Origin: Epithemia pelagica
Taxonomy: Eukaryota > Bacillariophyta > Bacillariophyceae > Surirellales > Surirellaceae
NCBI GenBank assembly: GCA_946965045.2
Contig: OX337240.1
Location: forward strand, 2,418,001 to 2,482,000
Reading direction: 5' to 3'
DNA length: 64,000 bases
Within the stretch, counting starts at the first letter, position 1, and every line of letters starts with the position of its first letter. The position numbers and the translations under genes were made by a program. Shown here piece by piece: positions 27,725 through 39,200 of this stretch. The notes beneath the pieces are model-generated. The model had not been told where the DNA came from. It did not search any database and saw only the letters and a list, made by a program, of their open reading frames with translations.

Positions 27725-28573
27725 TGGTACAAATTCTTCTACATCGCCGCGAACGTACAACCAAGTCCTGAAGAACTGCGGCCCAAATTCTTTCTCGTCT
27801 TTATTGGGATTGCGATTTTGTTGCTGCTTGTTGGATTGGTGGTCGGAAAATTGGACCTTTGGCGTACCTTGACGGCTGTTCCAGAAGAAACGAACCACAA
27901 CAACAAGTGCTTTCTCCTCACGTCTCAGCAAGGAGGCCAATCACACGTGGCAAACAAGGGCGCTTCTTTGACACAAGCGGATCAAACCTTGGAAGACCTT
28001 GTTGCTCGTATGGAGACTGGCCAAACGTTCTCGACCGATATACTCCCGTCTCTCTACACGTCATTGTTGTCCGGCCTTGTGGATGATTCAGCAAGTCAAG
28101 ACGGACTGGATATGGATTCAATGGTCCAAGATGCGATTGAATTTATTGATACCAACAAGGATGGTTCCATTGATACTTGGGAAATGGAGCATATCCAGCT
28201 CCCGGCCGGAAAATCAGGAAAGTTTTTGTTCGACGATGTAGTGGCCTGCACCGGTGTTGCAACTGGCGCCGAGGGCAGTGAAGCCGCTCTGGATGATCTC
28301 TGTATCACGGCGGACAATGTGGTGGATTTTGTCAACTTGTTTTTTGGTGGTTCTTCGGTAGTCAGTCCCGAATTGGCCCAACACATTCAAGAGGAGAGTG
28401 GAGCCGATACTTGTTTTACACGGACGGAATTTGGGAACTTGTTTCAGTCATCCTTGTCTACCAACAACAACCAGACCTCCTTATTGTTGGGTGCGAGTGT
28501 GACACTGTCCATGAATCCGTTCTCACTGGTGTTTGGGATTGGAATGGCCATGATGGTGTTTGGTCTCTCCTAA
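27725..28573 (+). CDS. EF-hand protein with membrane segments
   Basis: The frame is open from 27725 but has no ATG before 28012, so a short 5' exon is probably missing. A strong membrane segment (FFLVFIGIAILLLLVGLVVG) near the N-terminus is followed by a soluble region with one canonical EF-hand loop, DTNKDGSIDTWE at 28148-28183, which should bind calcium. A less clear helical region and a hydrophobic C-terminal tail (FSLVFGIGMAMMVFGLS) follow. The tail could be a second membrane anchor or a GPI-attachment signal; that is inferred. Function unknown, perhaps calcium-responsive at a membrane. Confidence 0.55.
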   Translation, partial: WYKFFYIAANVQPSPEELRPKFFLVFIGIAILLLLVGLVVGKLDLWRTLTAVPEETNHNNKCFLLTSQQGGQSHVANKGASLTQADQTLEDLVARMETGQTFSTDILPSLYTSLLSGLVDDSASQDGLDMDSMVQDAIEFIDTNKDGSIDTWEMEHIQLPAGKSGKFLFDDVVACTGVATGAEGSEAALDDLCITADNVVDFVNLFFGGSSVVSPELAQHIQEESGADTCFTRTEFGNLFQSSLSTNNNQTSLLLGASVTLSMNPFSLVFGIGMAMMVFGLS

Positions 28574-29641
28574 GTGCTAGGTCAGCCACAGTCGAAGGAT
28601 CTACTATGTTGAATCTAATTCAGAAGTAACCATGTTTTTGTTTGTCTTCATGTTCCTGCCGTACAAGTATTTTGAAAAAGTTGAGTATAGGTTTCCTTGT
28701 TGATGGATAAGAGGGTAATACCTTACATTCCAGCAATGTCCAAGAGGTACGTCCTCGGCCTCATCCATGTTGCCCATGAATGCCTTCAAACACAAATAGT
28801 CACTATCATTGGCAAAAATCACAACATGATATTCATCGCTTTGAATGCCGGCACTACCATTGTCGTAGACAGGGAGATGAAGGACTCGCCTCTACTAGGT
28901 AGAGAGGTATTAGTGGTAGAGGATGAGCCCACATGAACTAGAGATTATGTGATGTTTGCAAAATTTCCCTGCTTTGAATGCGACATCATTCCTCTAGTTC
29001 ATAGCAAGGGAACCATGAATGGTTGGACTGGTTCCAAACTACTAAGCTCGCCAGAACTTATCTATCCCGCAAACATCCAAACGAGGGCGAAATCCTACGA
29101 TTACTATTGATGAGGAAAGGGTAGCTCGAGAAGCACCTTGCATTCGCTCGTGTCCCCATGACGATTCCACTTCCACCGAATACAAGTGGAGTGGAGTCGC
29201 TACCAGTGGTCGCTAGACGATAGCGAATGGTAGCGATGTTTTTGCCCCGCACTTTTCTGTTCCCCAACCAAAACCACAAGAGGAAGAGATATCTACGCAT
29301 TATCGCCGCCAAATTATGGGGGAATGAGAGAGAGAACATGGTCAGCATGATGGCGGCCAATGATTGATTTTGGATTGTTTTGCCATGGGCAAACCATGAA
29401 GAAACAACCACAAGGTCCTGCTGAGGAGGGTCGTTGACCATACGAACCGACCTCATATACTCCTCATCATTTTGGATCATTGTTGCTAAAAGAAAAAGAA
29501 GGAGAATGATCGAGGCTCGTCTTGTCCTTTTTGCCATGCCACCACATCTTGTTGTGATGCGGGTTCTTGTTCCACCACCACCTCTTAGGGTGACGCTGCA
29601 GCTGCTGGTTCGGCTCGGTTTGGTTCACCACCATTCTTCGA
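28574..29641. other. Intergenic region, possible small gene fragments
   Basis: Nothing convincing. A minus-strand frame 29537-29058 begins with a signal-anchor-like stretch (SIILLLFLLATMI) but its remainder has no domain and odd composition. It may be an exon or noise. Confidence 0.3.
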
Positions 29642-30904
29642 TTACGGGACGAGTAGTACTCTGGAAAGGACCAGGCCAGGTCTGTGGAGTCCTTTCCTTG
29701 TGTTTTTTTTTGGCAACTCGTGGAAGATTCGCATCAAGGCTTTTTTGTTTTGGGCCGTGGTACCCGTTTGTTGCAAGCGATCCAACACAATGTTGCGCAG
29801 ATTGCTGGGCAAGGCTCGATCCAAGGCTTGCACGTGCAATTGTTCGACACCAAAGGTTTGAAACAACCAGGACCAACCCAAGGGCAAGGGAGGTTTGTAC
29901 GAGTGTCTGTTTTGTGATTGTAGTACTTATTTGAATGGCGATTGCCTCGTCGTTTCCCACCCATGGCAGTAATACTCCTCACCCACGACGACGACGCCAG
30001 TGTCACGGCCCGCACGACAGCCACCTGTGTCGCCGCACCAGTCGGTGCTTGCAGGCGAGACCAACATTGAAACTGCACAAATTCACTGGGTGGTAATTGT
30101 CGCACCACTTGCGAGCGAGAAAGAAGAGTCGTTTTTGTACTCACATGGCTGCTATGGCTGATAGGAGGATTCTCGGATGAAAAGGACCAGGACAATGATC
30201 CTGTTTCGGCATCCGTTTCGTCTCCCCGCCCACGATCTGTACTGCTCCTGCTTGTCCTGCGGCTGTTGCTTGTCGGCAAATGATGCGGCCAGGTTCCGAC
30301 ACCATGACCAATGGTAAAGGCAGCCGTCGGACACGAGGTCAAATACGAGGCTGTGGAAGAAACAATCCTGGAGTCAACGGAATGGGGCTTGTCGTCGTCC
30401 TCCTCTAAATCACGTTCTGGATGTGCATGTGTTGGAGGTCGTTTCTCGGCATAATTCCAAACATGAAAGCGACTAGCAGTACTCGAGGAACGATTCTCTG
30501 GAATGTCCTGTTGGTTCTTCTTTTTCTTCTTGCTGGTGTGCTGTTGTCGCTGGTGATGGTGGTTGTTTGGATGCAACCCTCCGTGCTTGTTTCCGTGATT
30601 GTTGCATTCGTGGATTGGGCACAGCCTCGGGCACGAGCATTTTTGTCCAGTCGTGGTCGTTGTGGCCGCTCGTCAATAATGACGCTGTGTGACTCAACGT
30701 TTGTCGCATGGCGGAAGGAGAAGAACGACCACGCGATCTTCGACTGCCACCACAGCTCCACGGTATCCACTCGAAGCAGCAGCAGCACCGCCACCATTGT
30801 CGCCGACAACAGAAGCTGTGTCGTCGTCTTCTGACAGATACTTCCTTGATGCTTGAAAACCACCCGTCTGATTGCCGTGTTTCAATTTCCGGGTCGTCCA
30901 TCAT
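29642..30904 (-). CDS. Unknown spliced gene
   Basis: A multi-exon gene is inferred on the minus strand. Exon 1 probably lies near 30904-30700 (start MMDDPEIETRQ or, in another frame, MKHGNQTGG). A long middle exon from about 30670 to 29987 reads TTGQKCSCPRLCPIHECNNH, then His/Gln/Lys-rich and SASYL-type low-complexity sequence, to QFQCWSRLQAPTGAATQ. An 80-base intron 29986-29907 (GTGGGTGAGG...AAAACAG) joins it in phase to exon 3 (WLFQTFGVEQLHVQALDRAL, then NLRNIVLDRLQQ and ALMRIFHELPKKN), ending at 29642. The helical last exon is the most convincing part. The family is not recognised. The exon 1 boundary is not solved. Confidence 0.4.
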
Positions 30905-32177
30905 TCCTTGACCCGAATTGAATCTTTCTCCGTCGTTCCTCCGTTGTGATCTTTATCTTTCCATCGTTATCTGTCTCCATTGTTGATATTCTTGTCACGA
31001 CTTTCCCTCATCACTCATCAAACTGGAAGACATTGCAAATGTAGTTGTAGCTCGATCAAACTATCCAACTCATCGCCGCCCTTTTCAACCTTCACGGTAC
31101 ACTCCATTCTGAGGCATGCTTGATGGTCGGAGGAGTGCTAGCACCTTTCGTTGGAGGTGCACTGCGGCTTTACTGTTCATGGTGATGGTGGTGCTATTAT
31201 GCAGTGGTGCGATCGTGAGCCGGGAGCTCGTAACGTCATTCAACGTCAAATTACAGGCTTCGACAGAAAAATGGCTTGTAGAGGTCATAGATTGATGGTT
31301 GGGAGTCTTACATTATTATTAACGATACGTCAAGGGTGAGTCGCCACTCACATTTTACGCGGTTGGAGGTGCACCTCCAAATCATACCATGACTGACCAT
31401 AAAAATAATCATTGCTATATCATTGCCATATATATTTAACCGTTTCACCAACCGCCATGTTTGCTCAATTGTACTTTTTACTCTACTGTCCGTCCGTTTT
31501 CGGTACAGCTGGTCTTTCTGGAAATTCCCACCCCAGACCCCAAGCCTTACGGCCCACCCGTCCCGTTCATACTGAACTCAGACGAACAAATGATACCTTG
31601 GTATTCGGGGTGCAACCGCGAGGATCGCCCCGCAATTCTGGAGCGCGTGGGGTAGGGGTAGGGGGGGCCCGAATGCGACTTCTACAATTAAACATCTTTT
31701 TGTATCAAAGAATAATAGCATTTTTTGCTCATCTGTTTTCAATTTTACTTAGGTGTTTCTTCGACGATGAAGATCTCAATGAATATATGCTCTAGGCATG
31801 TTTTTTAAAGTGTCTAGTAGGAATGTATAGATGATAGAAGAGGCTGAAATAATTTGATGAAGGATACAGGATGAAAGACGAAAGAGCATAGAGAGAACGA
31901 TGCAGTGAAACTTTTTGCCAAACTCTTTGACATGCACATGATGTGTTGGGGAACCGGTCGGGAACGGACCGAATCCGAATATGCCTCCCTGCTCACGCAA
32001 TCGGGATGGTCCTTTGTTCAAGCCAAGTACCCGGAAGATCGAGCCATGGGAGTGGTGATTGGAGTCAAAAAGTAAACGACTAGTACTGTGCAACATATCA
32101 TGGGGGTGTTGTTCGCACCGAAGAGTCCTACATCATATCATTGGGGCTTTGATACTGGGACACACGAGATAGTATTA
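30905..32177. other. Intergenic spacer
   Basis: No gene is supported. A G-rich run (31649-31667, GGGGTAGGGGTAGGGGGGG) could form a G-quadruplex. The rest is AT-rich with short frames. Confidence 0.4.
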
Positions 32178-32559
32178 ATACTTCCCGGTGTCGAGTCCTT
32201 TCAAGGAGGGACCACCCGGCGCGGAGGGTAGAATGACGAGGAGGGCAATGGTCGAGGAGGGCGCACGCCCGACAAGACAATTGCCCGTCGAGTCATTCTC
32301 CCGACAAGCCGGGCGCGCCCGACGCGAGAGGACGGCCAGACACAGGGAAGTAGTAAACTTACTCCCTATCAAGCTGTGTAGGTAGTGAGAAATTCCTAGA
32401 AGCCATGTCACAAAGTGTCACACAAGTGTCGCACAAGTGTCACACACGAGAGGGAAACCGCGCGACTCGCACGAAACTACTTCCCGGTCGTACAAAAAAT
32501 TCCTACTGTAGTATAAAAATGTGAGACGAACTACCTACACAGTCTGGTACGGAGTTAGG
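32178..32559 (+). repeat. Foldback repeat family, copy B
   Basis: Diverged copy of 26113-26498. The hairpin is well kept: CCGGCGCGGAGGGTAGAATG near 32216 pairs with CATTCTCCCGAC...GCCGGGCGCG near 32296-32320. A second pair is CTGTGTAGGTAGT (about 32373) with ACTACCTACACAG (about 32530). Between them is a short 12-bp tandem array (AAGTGTCACAC units, 32405-32448) absent from copy A. Confidence 0.7.
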
Positions 32560-32906
32560 ATAATAACTATAGAACAAAGACAGCATAAAAAAGTTGCATT
32601 GACGTAGTATCCCGGCTACCACTACTACGAGTATTGAGGAGGCATATATAAGCGCTGTAAGAACTAAGAAATAACATCATTGTATCTAACAGTTTCATTT
32701 CTACAAAAAGTGTGTACAATATGCAGAGGGTAATCGATGCAAAAACTTTTCATGCCCCTTCGGGGAGGAGCAAGAGAAAGAAGCAATCACCCACAGAAAC
32801 AACAAGGTGGTGACCTCTACCGATCGAAAGCCATATCTGTCACCTCGTCCAACCAACCAACCCACCATCCTGATTCAAAACGTCTTGTGCTGAAGGTTTG
32901 TTTTCA

Positions 32907-35502
32907 TCAATCCTCATTGCCACTGGAGACAGTCAGTGGTCTGGATGATTCTTCATCCTCATCCTCATCGTCTTCGTCCTCCTCATCTGGCAGTCCCGTA
33001 TGTTCAATTAACAGAGCAATCTTGTGTTGCATGGCATCCAAGGTATCGGGCAAATGGGCGAGGGCGACTCGTTTTCGTTCTCGTGTTTGCAAACAGAGCG
33101 CACAAACCTCCTTGCCATTTTGACATTGACACCAATAAAAGACCCACACCAAGACAATGGCCATGATACTCACGACAAAGGCGCCCAGTACCGTGAAACC
33201 CTTGGAATCTTTTTCAAACAGGGCCGAAATGCCCAAAAAGACGAGGGGTACCAACACAAACATGACGGCCAAATAAATCAAGGGAAAGCCTCGCCACAAT
33301 CGAGTGGCCTTGCCCAATTGCGTCGAGGCATAGCGAGGAATGCCTCGCAAAAAGGGAATGGGATACCAGATCAAAATGCCACAAATATTAAACAACAAAT
33401 GGGCCAAGGCCACTTGGAGGGATTCGACATTGTCGCTCACCATGGCGGCCGTGAGTCCCGTCACGGTGGTCCCAATGTTGGCACCCAAGGTGAGGGGATA
33501 CATTTGTTCCACCCGAAGGGCGCCAATGCCCACCAGAGGCGTCAAGGTGGAGGTGGTAATGGACGACGATTGGACCAGCATGGTAATTCCCGCACCCACC
33601 AACATGGCCACATATCCATTGACATCGGTCGCCTTGTAGACAATGCGGGTGGAAATTCCCAAGAGCAATTTTTGCAAATTGGCCACCAAGGCCAAGAGAC
33701 AGAAAAAGAGCATGAAAATGGCCATAAAGAATACGACACCCCCCGACACCTTGTCGTCTTCGGCCGAGGCATGTTCGGAAAAGAAGGCGGGACAAAAATC
33801 ATGAGTCTTGTCACAGGCAATCAATCCAAATTCACCTCCACAGGATTTGTACGAAGCTCCATTGGTACACGTCATGGGATAAAAGTCATTGCACGTGGCA
33901 TCTCCCGAGGCAATCTCCGTCGTGACCTTTTTGTTGGCAATAATGACTTGTTTCGCCAAGGGTGAAATGAAGCGTTTAATGGGACCTTCCCAATCCTTCT
34001 TGTCACCATCGCCGTCCTTGTTGGAGGACACGTTGCGGGTCATGGCATTGGTCAAGACTTGCAAAAAGTTGGTGGCCACTTCGAGGGGCAAGAGGACAGC
34101 CACACTCATGAAATTGAACATGTCATGGACCGTGGCACCGGCAAAGGCTCGTTCCAATTGTTGGCCATTGTTGGAAAATCCCATGGCCACAATGGTATTG
34201 GTAATGGAGGTGCCAATATTGGCCCCCATGACCATGTAAATGCCTTGCGACACGGTAATGGTCCCACTGCCGTGTCCATCGCCGACCAAGGAGACGATAA
34301 TGGACGTGGTCGTGGAGGAGGATTGGAGCAGGACCGTGGATAGGATGCCAATCATGAGGCTGGCAATGGGATTGGGATCGTGTCCAAACAAGGCTCCGGC
34401 GCGACATCCCGACAATACCTTGGCACCACTGGCCAAGAGTTCGAGGCCCAACAAGAAGAAATAGAGAAAGACCATGACACAAAAGACACCAATGCCAATC
34501 CACAACCATTCCTCTCGAGAATGACAACAACAGGAATGACACACTTCGTCCCAGGTTGCTTCCCCATATTCATCTTGATCCAAATCGGCTTGACCAAAGG
34601 GCAGACTGGAATTGTCCTTCATTTCCGGATAGTCGTGCTGTGGTTGTTGTGGTGGTTGTGGTTGGGAGGTCGTTGGTGGCGGTTCGTCCAATGCTTCATC
34701 TTGGTCGGCAATAAATTCGCTGGGTGCACTCTCTGGATCTTGCTTCCAACCACTATGGTCCTCCGACACAACAATTCTCAAGGCATGGCCATCCTCCGTC
34801 TCGAGTTGATCCTTTGCGGTGGTTCCATTGTTGTTGTGTCTCGCGAAGGATGCCGCCTCCTCTTCGTACTCGGGAGGCGCGAGCTCGAGGGGTTGCAAAA
34901 TCCTTCGACTGTTGGTCGAAGTAGTATTCGTTGTTGTTGGAGAATGGAGGAGGAGTACATGTTGAGGGTATTGCTGCCCCGATAACGAGGGCGTACCCGA
35001 AAGAGGTGATTCCTGCGTCTCCTCCTTGATGGTGGGAGATTGGGGAGAAGAAGAAGAAGAAGAAGAAGAAGAAGAAGAAGAAGATGCCGAAGACAACGGG
35101 TTGGTTTTCTCTTCGTCTTGTTCTCCGTCCAGAGAAGCACAGGAAGAGGGAAGCGTAGCTCTTGTTGTTGTTGTTGTTGTTGTTGTTGTGCGTGCAACGA
35201 TGCTCAGAACAGATCTGGAATTGAGGAATTGTGGTGGTTGCAGAGAATCCAGGGATTGTGGCGATTTCCAACCAGGAGGGGGAGATTCGTGGGCTGCCTC
35301 TGCTACTGCTGCTGGTGGTGGTGTGACAAGGGCAACGGTGGATGAAGAATCCGAATCGATACCGTTGAGGGGAGAATGATGGTCATTGTCCTTTATCATT
35401 CTGGACGTACGAGTCGTAGTGGTAGTGCTGGTCGGCGGAATCGTACCAGGAGTGCCTCCTGGTGGAATACTGGTGGTTGCTGTTGTTGTTGCTGTGGCTG
35501 GG
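32907..35502 (-). pseudogene. Sodium/phosphate cotransporter (SLC34/NaPi-II type), main part of a gene split by element 4
   Basis: Read from the internal ATG at 35399 it encodes 830 residues; the original frame continues upstream to 35502, where element 4 begins. The family imports inorganic phosphate with sodium across the plasma membrane. The inverted duplicated core is clear: LLQSSSTTTSIIVSLVGDG (about 34311-34334) with GANIGTSITNTIVAMG, and LVQSSSITTSTLTPLVGIG (about 33548-33580) with GANIGTTVTGLTAAM. The two QSSS signatures are substrate/sodium sites. A Cys-containing extracellular loop lies between them (CNDFYPMTCTNGASY). The N-terminal 270 residues are Ser/Thr/Gln/Asp-rich, with GAA and GTT microsatellites at 35047-35083 and 35158-35190. 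The shorter ORF could still yield a transporter if transcribed. Confidence 0.9.
35498..35502. other. Target-site duplication of element 4, left copy
   Basis: CTGGG, repeated at 44657-44661 on the other side of the element. Confidence 0.9.
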
Positions 35503-36004
35503 AGTCGCAGTTTATGTTTTTAGCACCAGTCGCGTTTCCAAATTTGTATTTGTGTTTTGAAATATTGAATTTGCACGACTGGCAGTTTGTGTTACATGAC
35601 CCAATGATATAAGCCTACATGTCGGAATCCGCGCATGCATAACGCGCAGGATGGGCTTTGGCGCCACAGAACGCCGGGCCACTCGCCGTTTGTGTCTACG
35701 ACACTCATGTTTTGCTAACTAACCTATGACACAACAAACAACAAATGAGATAACTATCGTCCATTTGAATCAAGCTGTGCGTTGCAAGATAGCAGATCAA
35801 TTCCTGGAAACCAAAGCGAGGAATCAAAATGAGGAACTCAAGATCACTTTGTTTACTCTATAGCTTTAATCATAATATCGATACAGGAGTTTTTGCAACG
35901 CAAAAGACTTCTAGGTTGGCGTGGAGACTTGATCAATCTCCACCCCGACTACGCGGTATTCCCCTAGCTATTAGTATACCCAGTGTATGCTAGTGACTCT
36001 GACA
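35503..36004 (+). repeat. 5' LTR of element 4
   Basis: 502 bp, identical by eye to 44155-44656. AGTCGCAG...CTCTGACA. Confidence 0.95.
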
Positions 36005-36017
36005 GGTTATTACGCCC
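36005..36017 (+). other. Probable primer-binding site of element 4
   Basis: GGTTATTACGCCC follows the LTR without a gap. Its complement ends UAAUAACC, resembling an anticodon loop of an Ile-type tRNA, in line with copia-type priming by a cleaved tRNA half. Confidence 0.55.
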
Positions 36018-36238
36018 AAATTACAGCCTAACCCGCTATCGTTTCCTCTGTTCTAGCCCAACGACCATCATCGTCGGACTACCCCTTCTCGAGATTTTTT
36101 TGACAGGCCAACAAGCTGTCTACCCCAAGCGACGCTTCGCCATCGACTCTAGGGAGCCACTTCTCCTTTGAGCCAATTGAAGAAGAAATCGTCTTCAACA
36201 GTTCCAGTTCTCACGGAAACGCCTCGGACACCTCCAGC

Positions 36239-39200
36239 ATGGCAAGTTCTGAAACTACACCCAAGCCCACTTTCAAGCCACCCAAGCCCACAATGGGCGA
36301 TCTTGTTCAACTCGACGAGTACAAGTGGGCGGCTTGGACCGGCGGAAAGCCTCTCCCCACCTGGAAAGGACTCGACCCAACCGCCAAAACCTACCCTGCA
36401 ACTCCTCACCAACGACGATTCGGCAAAGACATCACCGGATTCGAGACTCGCTGCAGTGGATTGTCAATTCGTTACAAAAAGGGAGACAACCTCCACGAAT
36501 TTATGAAGCGTCTCAACGACATCTTCGTTCTCCGAGGTCTCGACACCATCTGCTACCTCGCCGACCCAGCCAACCCAAAAGAGATGCGACACATTGTCAA
36601 TGAGCACACTCGCTTTAACCTCAAGCTTGTGCAGAAGGCAGCCCCTGTGCACTGCGCCAATTTCGACCCATATGATTCAGAGAACGACACCGCTGCACGC
36701 ATGTGTCTCCTCGACTCTGTCGAACTGAAGATTCGCAAGATGTTAGAAACAAAGACGAACACAACGGACTCCTTTCTCGTTACCTGGATGACTTTTATCA
36801 ACCTTCTCCAATCTGACTCGGTTCAGAAATACGATGCTCTATCCGCCAAGATCGCAAGCCGAACCCCATTCATGTATCCAGGGCAGAACATCTCTGAAAT
36901 GGCTGCACACATGAAGGCAGATTGTGAGGATCTGTTTGCATCAGGATTTTACAAACAAACACTTACCTTGTCCGTTCTCCAAGCCTTTGCACTCGCAAAT
37001 GGTGATCCCTTGTACAACCTTGGATTGTTGAATCTGTACCCACAAGTTCAGCAACGAATTCTCGAGATTCGATACATGACGGAACAAGACCAACAAGATA
37101 CTCTTGATAAAGAAGGACTCTCTTTTGCCCACATCTGTGACAAAGCCGAAGCTCTGTACATGGATGCCATGAACCTCAAGAAATGGCCAGCTTCCACCCA
37201 CAACAAAGACTCCAAGACACCTCCTGCAGCCTTTGCCAACCTCTCGGAAGTACAAGCCATGGCCCTTCGTCAACACATGGGCGACACCCCCTTGTCGAAA
37301 GGCGCATGTCTAATTTGTGGCAGTTTCGACCACTGGGCGAAAGACTGTCCCCACAAAAGTTCCAAGCAAGCTTCCGGACCACGCGCACACTCGCGCGGTG
37401 GCAGTCGCGGATCTCTCAACCAGAAACCCAAGGGAAACTCCAATCGCACCTCCAGAAGCAACAACAAGACAACCACCAAATCAAACTCGGGATCCTCCGT
37501 CAACTGGAAGTACCAAGCACCCTCCCAAGGACAGTCCGAAACGAAGACAGTCGAAGGGAAAACTTGGTACTGGTGCGCCCACTGCGGCCGATGGACCGGC
37601 ACCCACTCCACGGCACAGCACTCGGATGACTACAAGGGGCACTCCAAGTCCAACAAGAAAACATCCAACCCTGGCGGAATCGCAGCCCCTCAGGCAAACA
37701 TGATCTCCCTAGATCTTGATGCTGGCGCCTGGGCAGCACGATTTCCCGTCCGAAACCTCCTCTCAATCGAAGATTTTGACTCAGTCGCTCCTGATCAAAC
37801 CCAAGACGACATCGACAGCATGCCATCCATCCCTGACTCGTTCTGGGACACGTTCTCCGCATCGGGCCCCGAAGATGATGATGATAATGTGTCGATTGTT
37901 GTTTCAGAGGGAGAAGAACGTCGAGACACCACACAAAACGAGTCTCTCCTCAACAACACCGTTGAAACCACCGACATGTTGTTGGATACGAGACCGGTTG
38001 ATTGTTGCGACGACGCCAAATCCAACGATGCAAGCGATGAAAGCTCCGCAACCACAGAACCGCCTCCACTGATTCCACGCTTTCAAGACGACGAAGAAGA
38101 GGATCCAGACTTGGCCTCTCTGTTCAGGAACGTCGATTCCGACCAAACCGACGAATCGGTCGAACTCCCACCTCTCGTTCCACGACCAATCACACCCTAT
38201 GGCCTTCATCAAGCTCCGGCAACATTTCGTCCCCTCACATTCATTGACCCCGACGACCTCTCAATCGCAGAATCATCGGACGAAGAAGAAGACAACGATC
38301 CAAACGCCCCAAACCGAGATTTGATGGCTCTTCCACCCAACATCCGACAAGCCTTCATCCAAGCTGCAACGGATGAACTACGCCGCGTCATGAACCTGCA
38401 CCGAATTGTTCATCCACCAGAAGACTCCGACGACGAAGCTACCGAGACAGGTGACACCGCAAGCACCACCGACAACGATGCAGCCGACGGAGAAAATGAC
38501 CAAGACGATGAAGAAGATGACGAAGAGGAAGAAGATGAAGACACCGACGACGACGACCCAAATGGAGACGCCGACGACGAAGCAGATGACAACGATCACA
38601 ATGATGACAACAACGACGGAGCCTGCCCACCTACGATGGCAAACGAAACAAACAACGAGAGTGAGACAGATGAAGAACAAGATCCAGCACCCGAACCACC
38701 GGACATCGACTTTACCGTAGATCTAAATAAACTGAATCTCAATGCCAAAGTGGCAACCATCAACTCACCTTGGAAAGAGTACAACAACTCAAATGTCGGC
38801 GAAACTGAACGAACCGACGACACCTGGTATGACTTCTATGAAGCAACATTCACATTCGACAAGAATGCAGATCCACCGAACACTGACATCCACACGAAAA
38901 TTCCGTCAGACTGTCCAGTGAATCAAGAACAAGACCAAAAAGAACCGCCCAACTTCCATGAACAAGACCAAGCAACACCTGATAGGAAGATGCCGGCGAT
39001 TCAAGACGATGAAATATCCCCCATTGAGTGGGAAACGCCTCCCAGTACTAACAGTGCACTCTCGCCCAACAGCCTAGATCTGTCGTTCATCACCCCAACA
39101 CGACTCTTCCACGCGCCGGGCGAGCCCTCAGCCCCCAAGAAACGTCCCTCCTCTCCCATTATTCCCTTCGCAACTCGTCAAAGGCAAATGATGGGAGAAG

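Noticed and set aside
27206-27940. Minus-strand ORF of 244 codons
   Set aside because: It overlaps the better-supported four-helix protein in another frame and the antisense of the EF-hand gene; Arg/Cys-rich composition is typical of a shadow.
29058-29537. Minus-strand ORF with a hydrophobic N-terminus
   Set aside because: Only the first 20 residues look real; the rest has no domain and no clear continuation.
33024-33965. Plus-strand ORF of 313 codons
   Set aside because: Antisense shadow of the phosphate transporter, His/Gln/Gly-rich, no domain.
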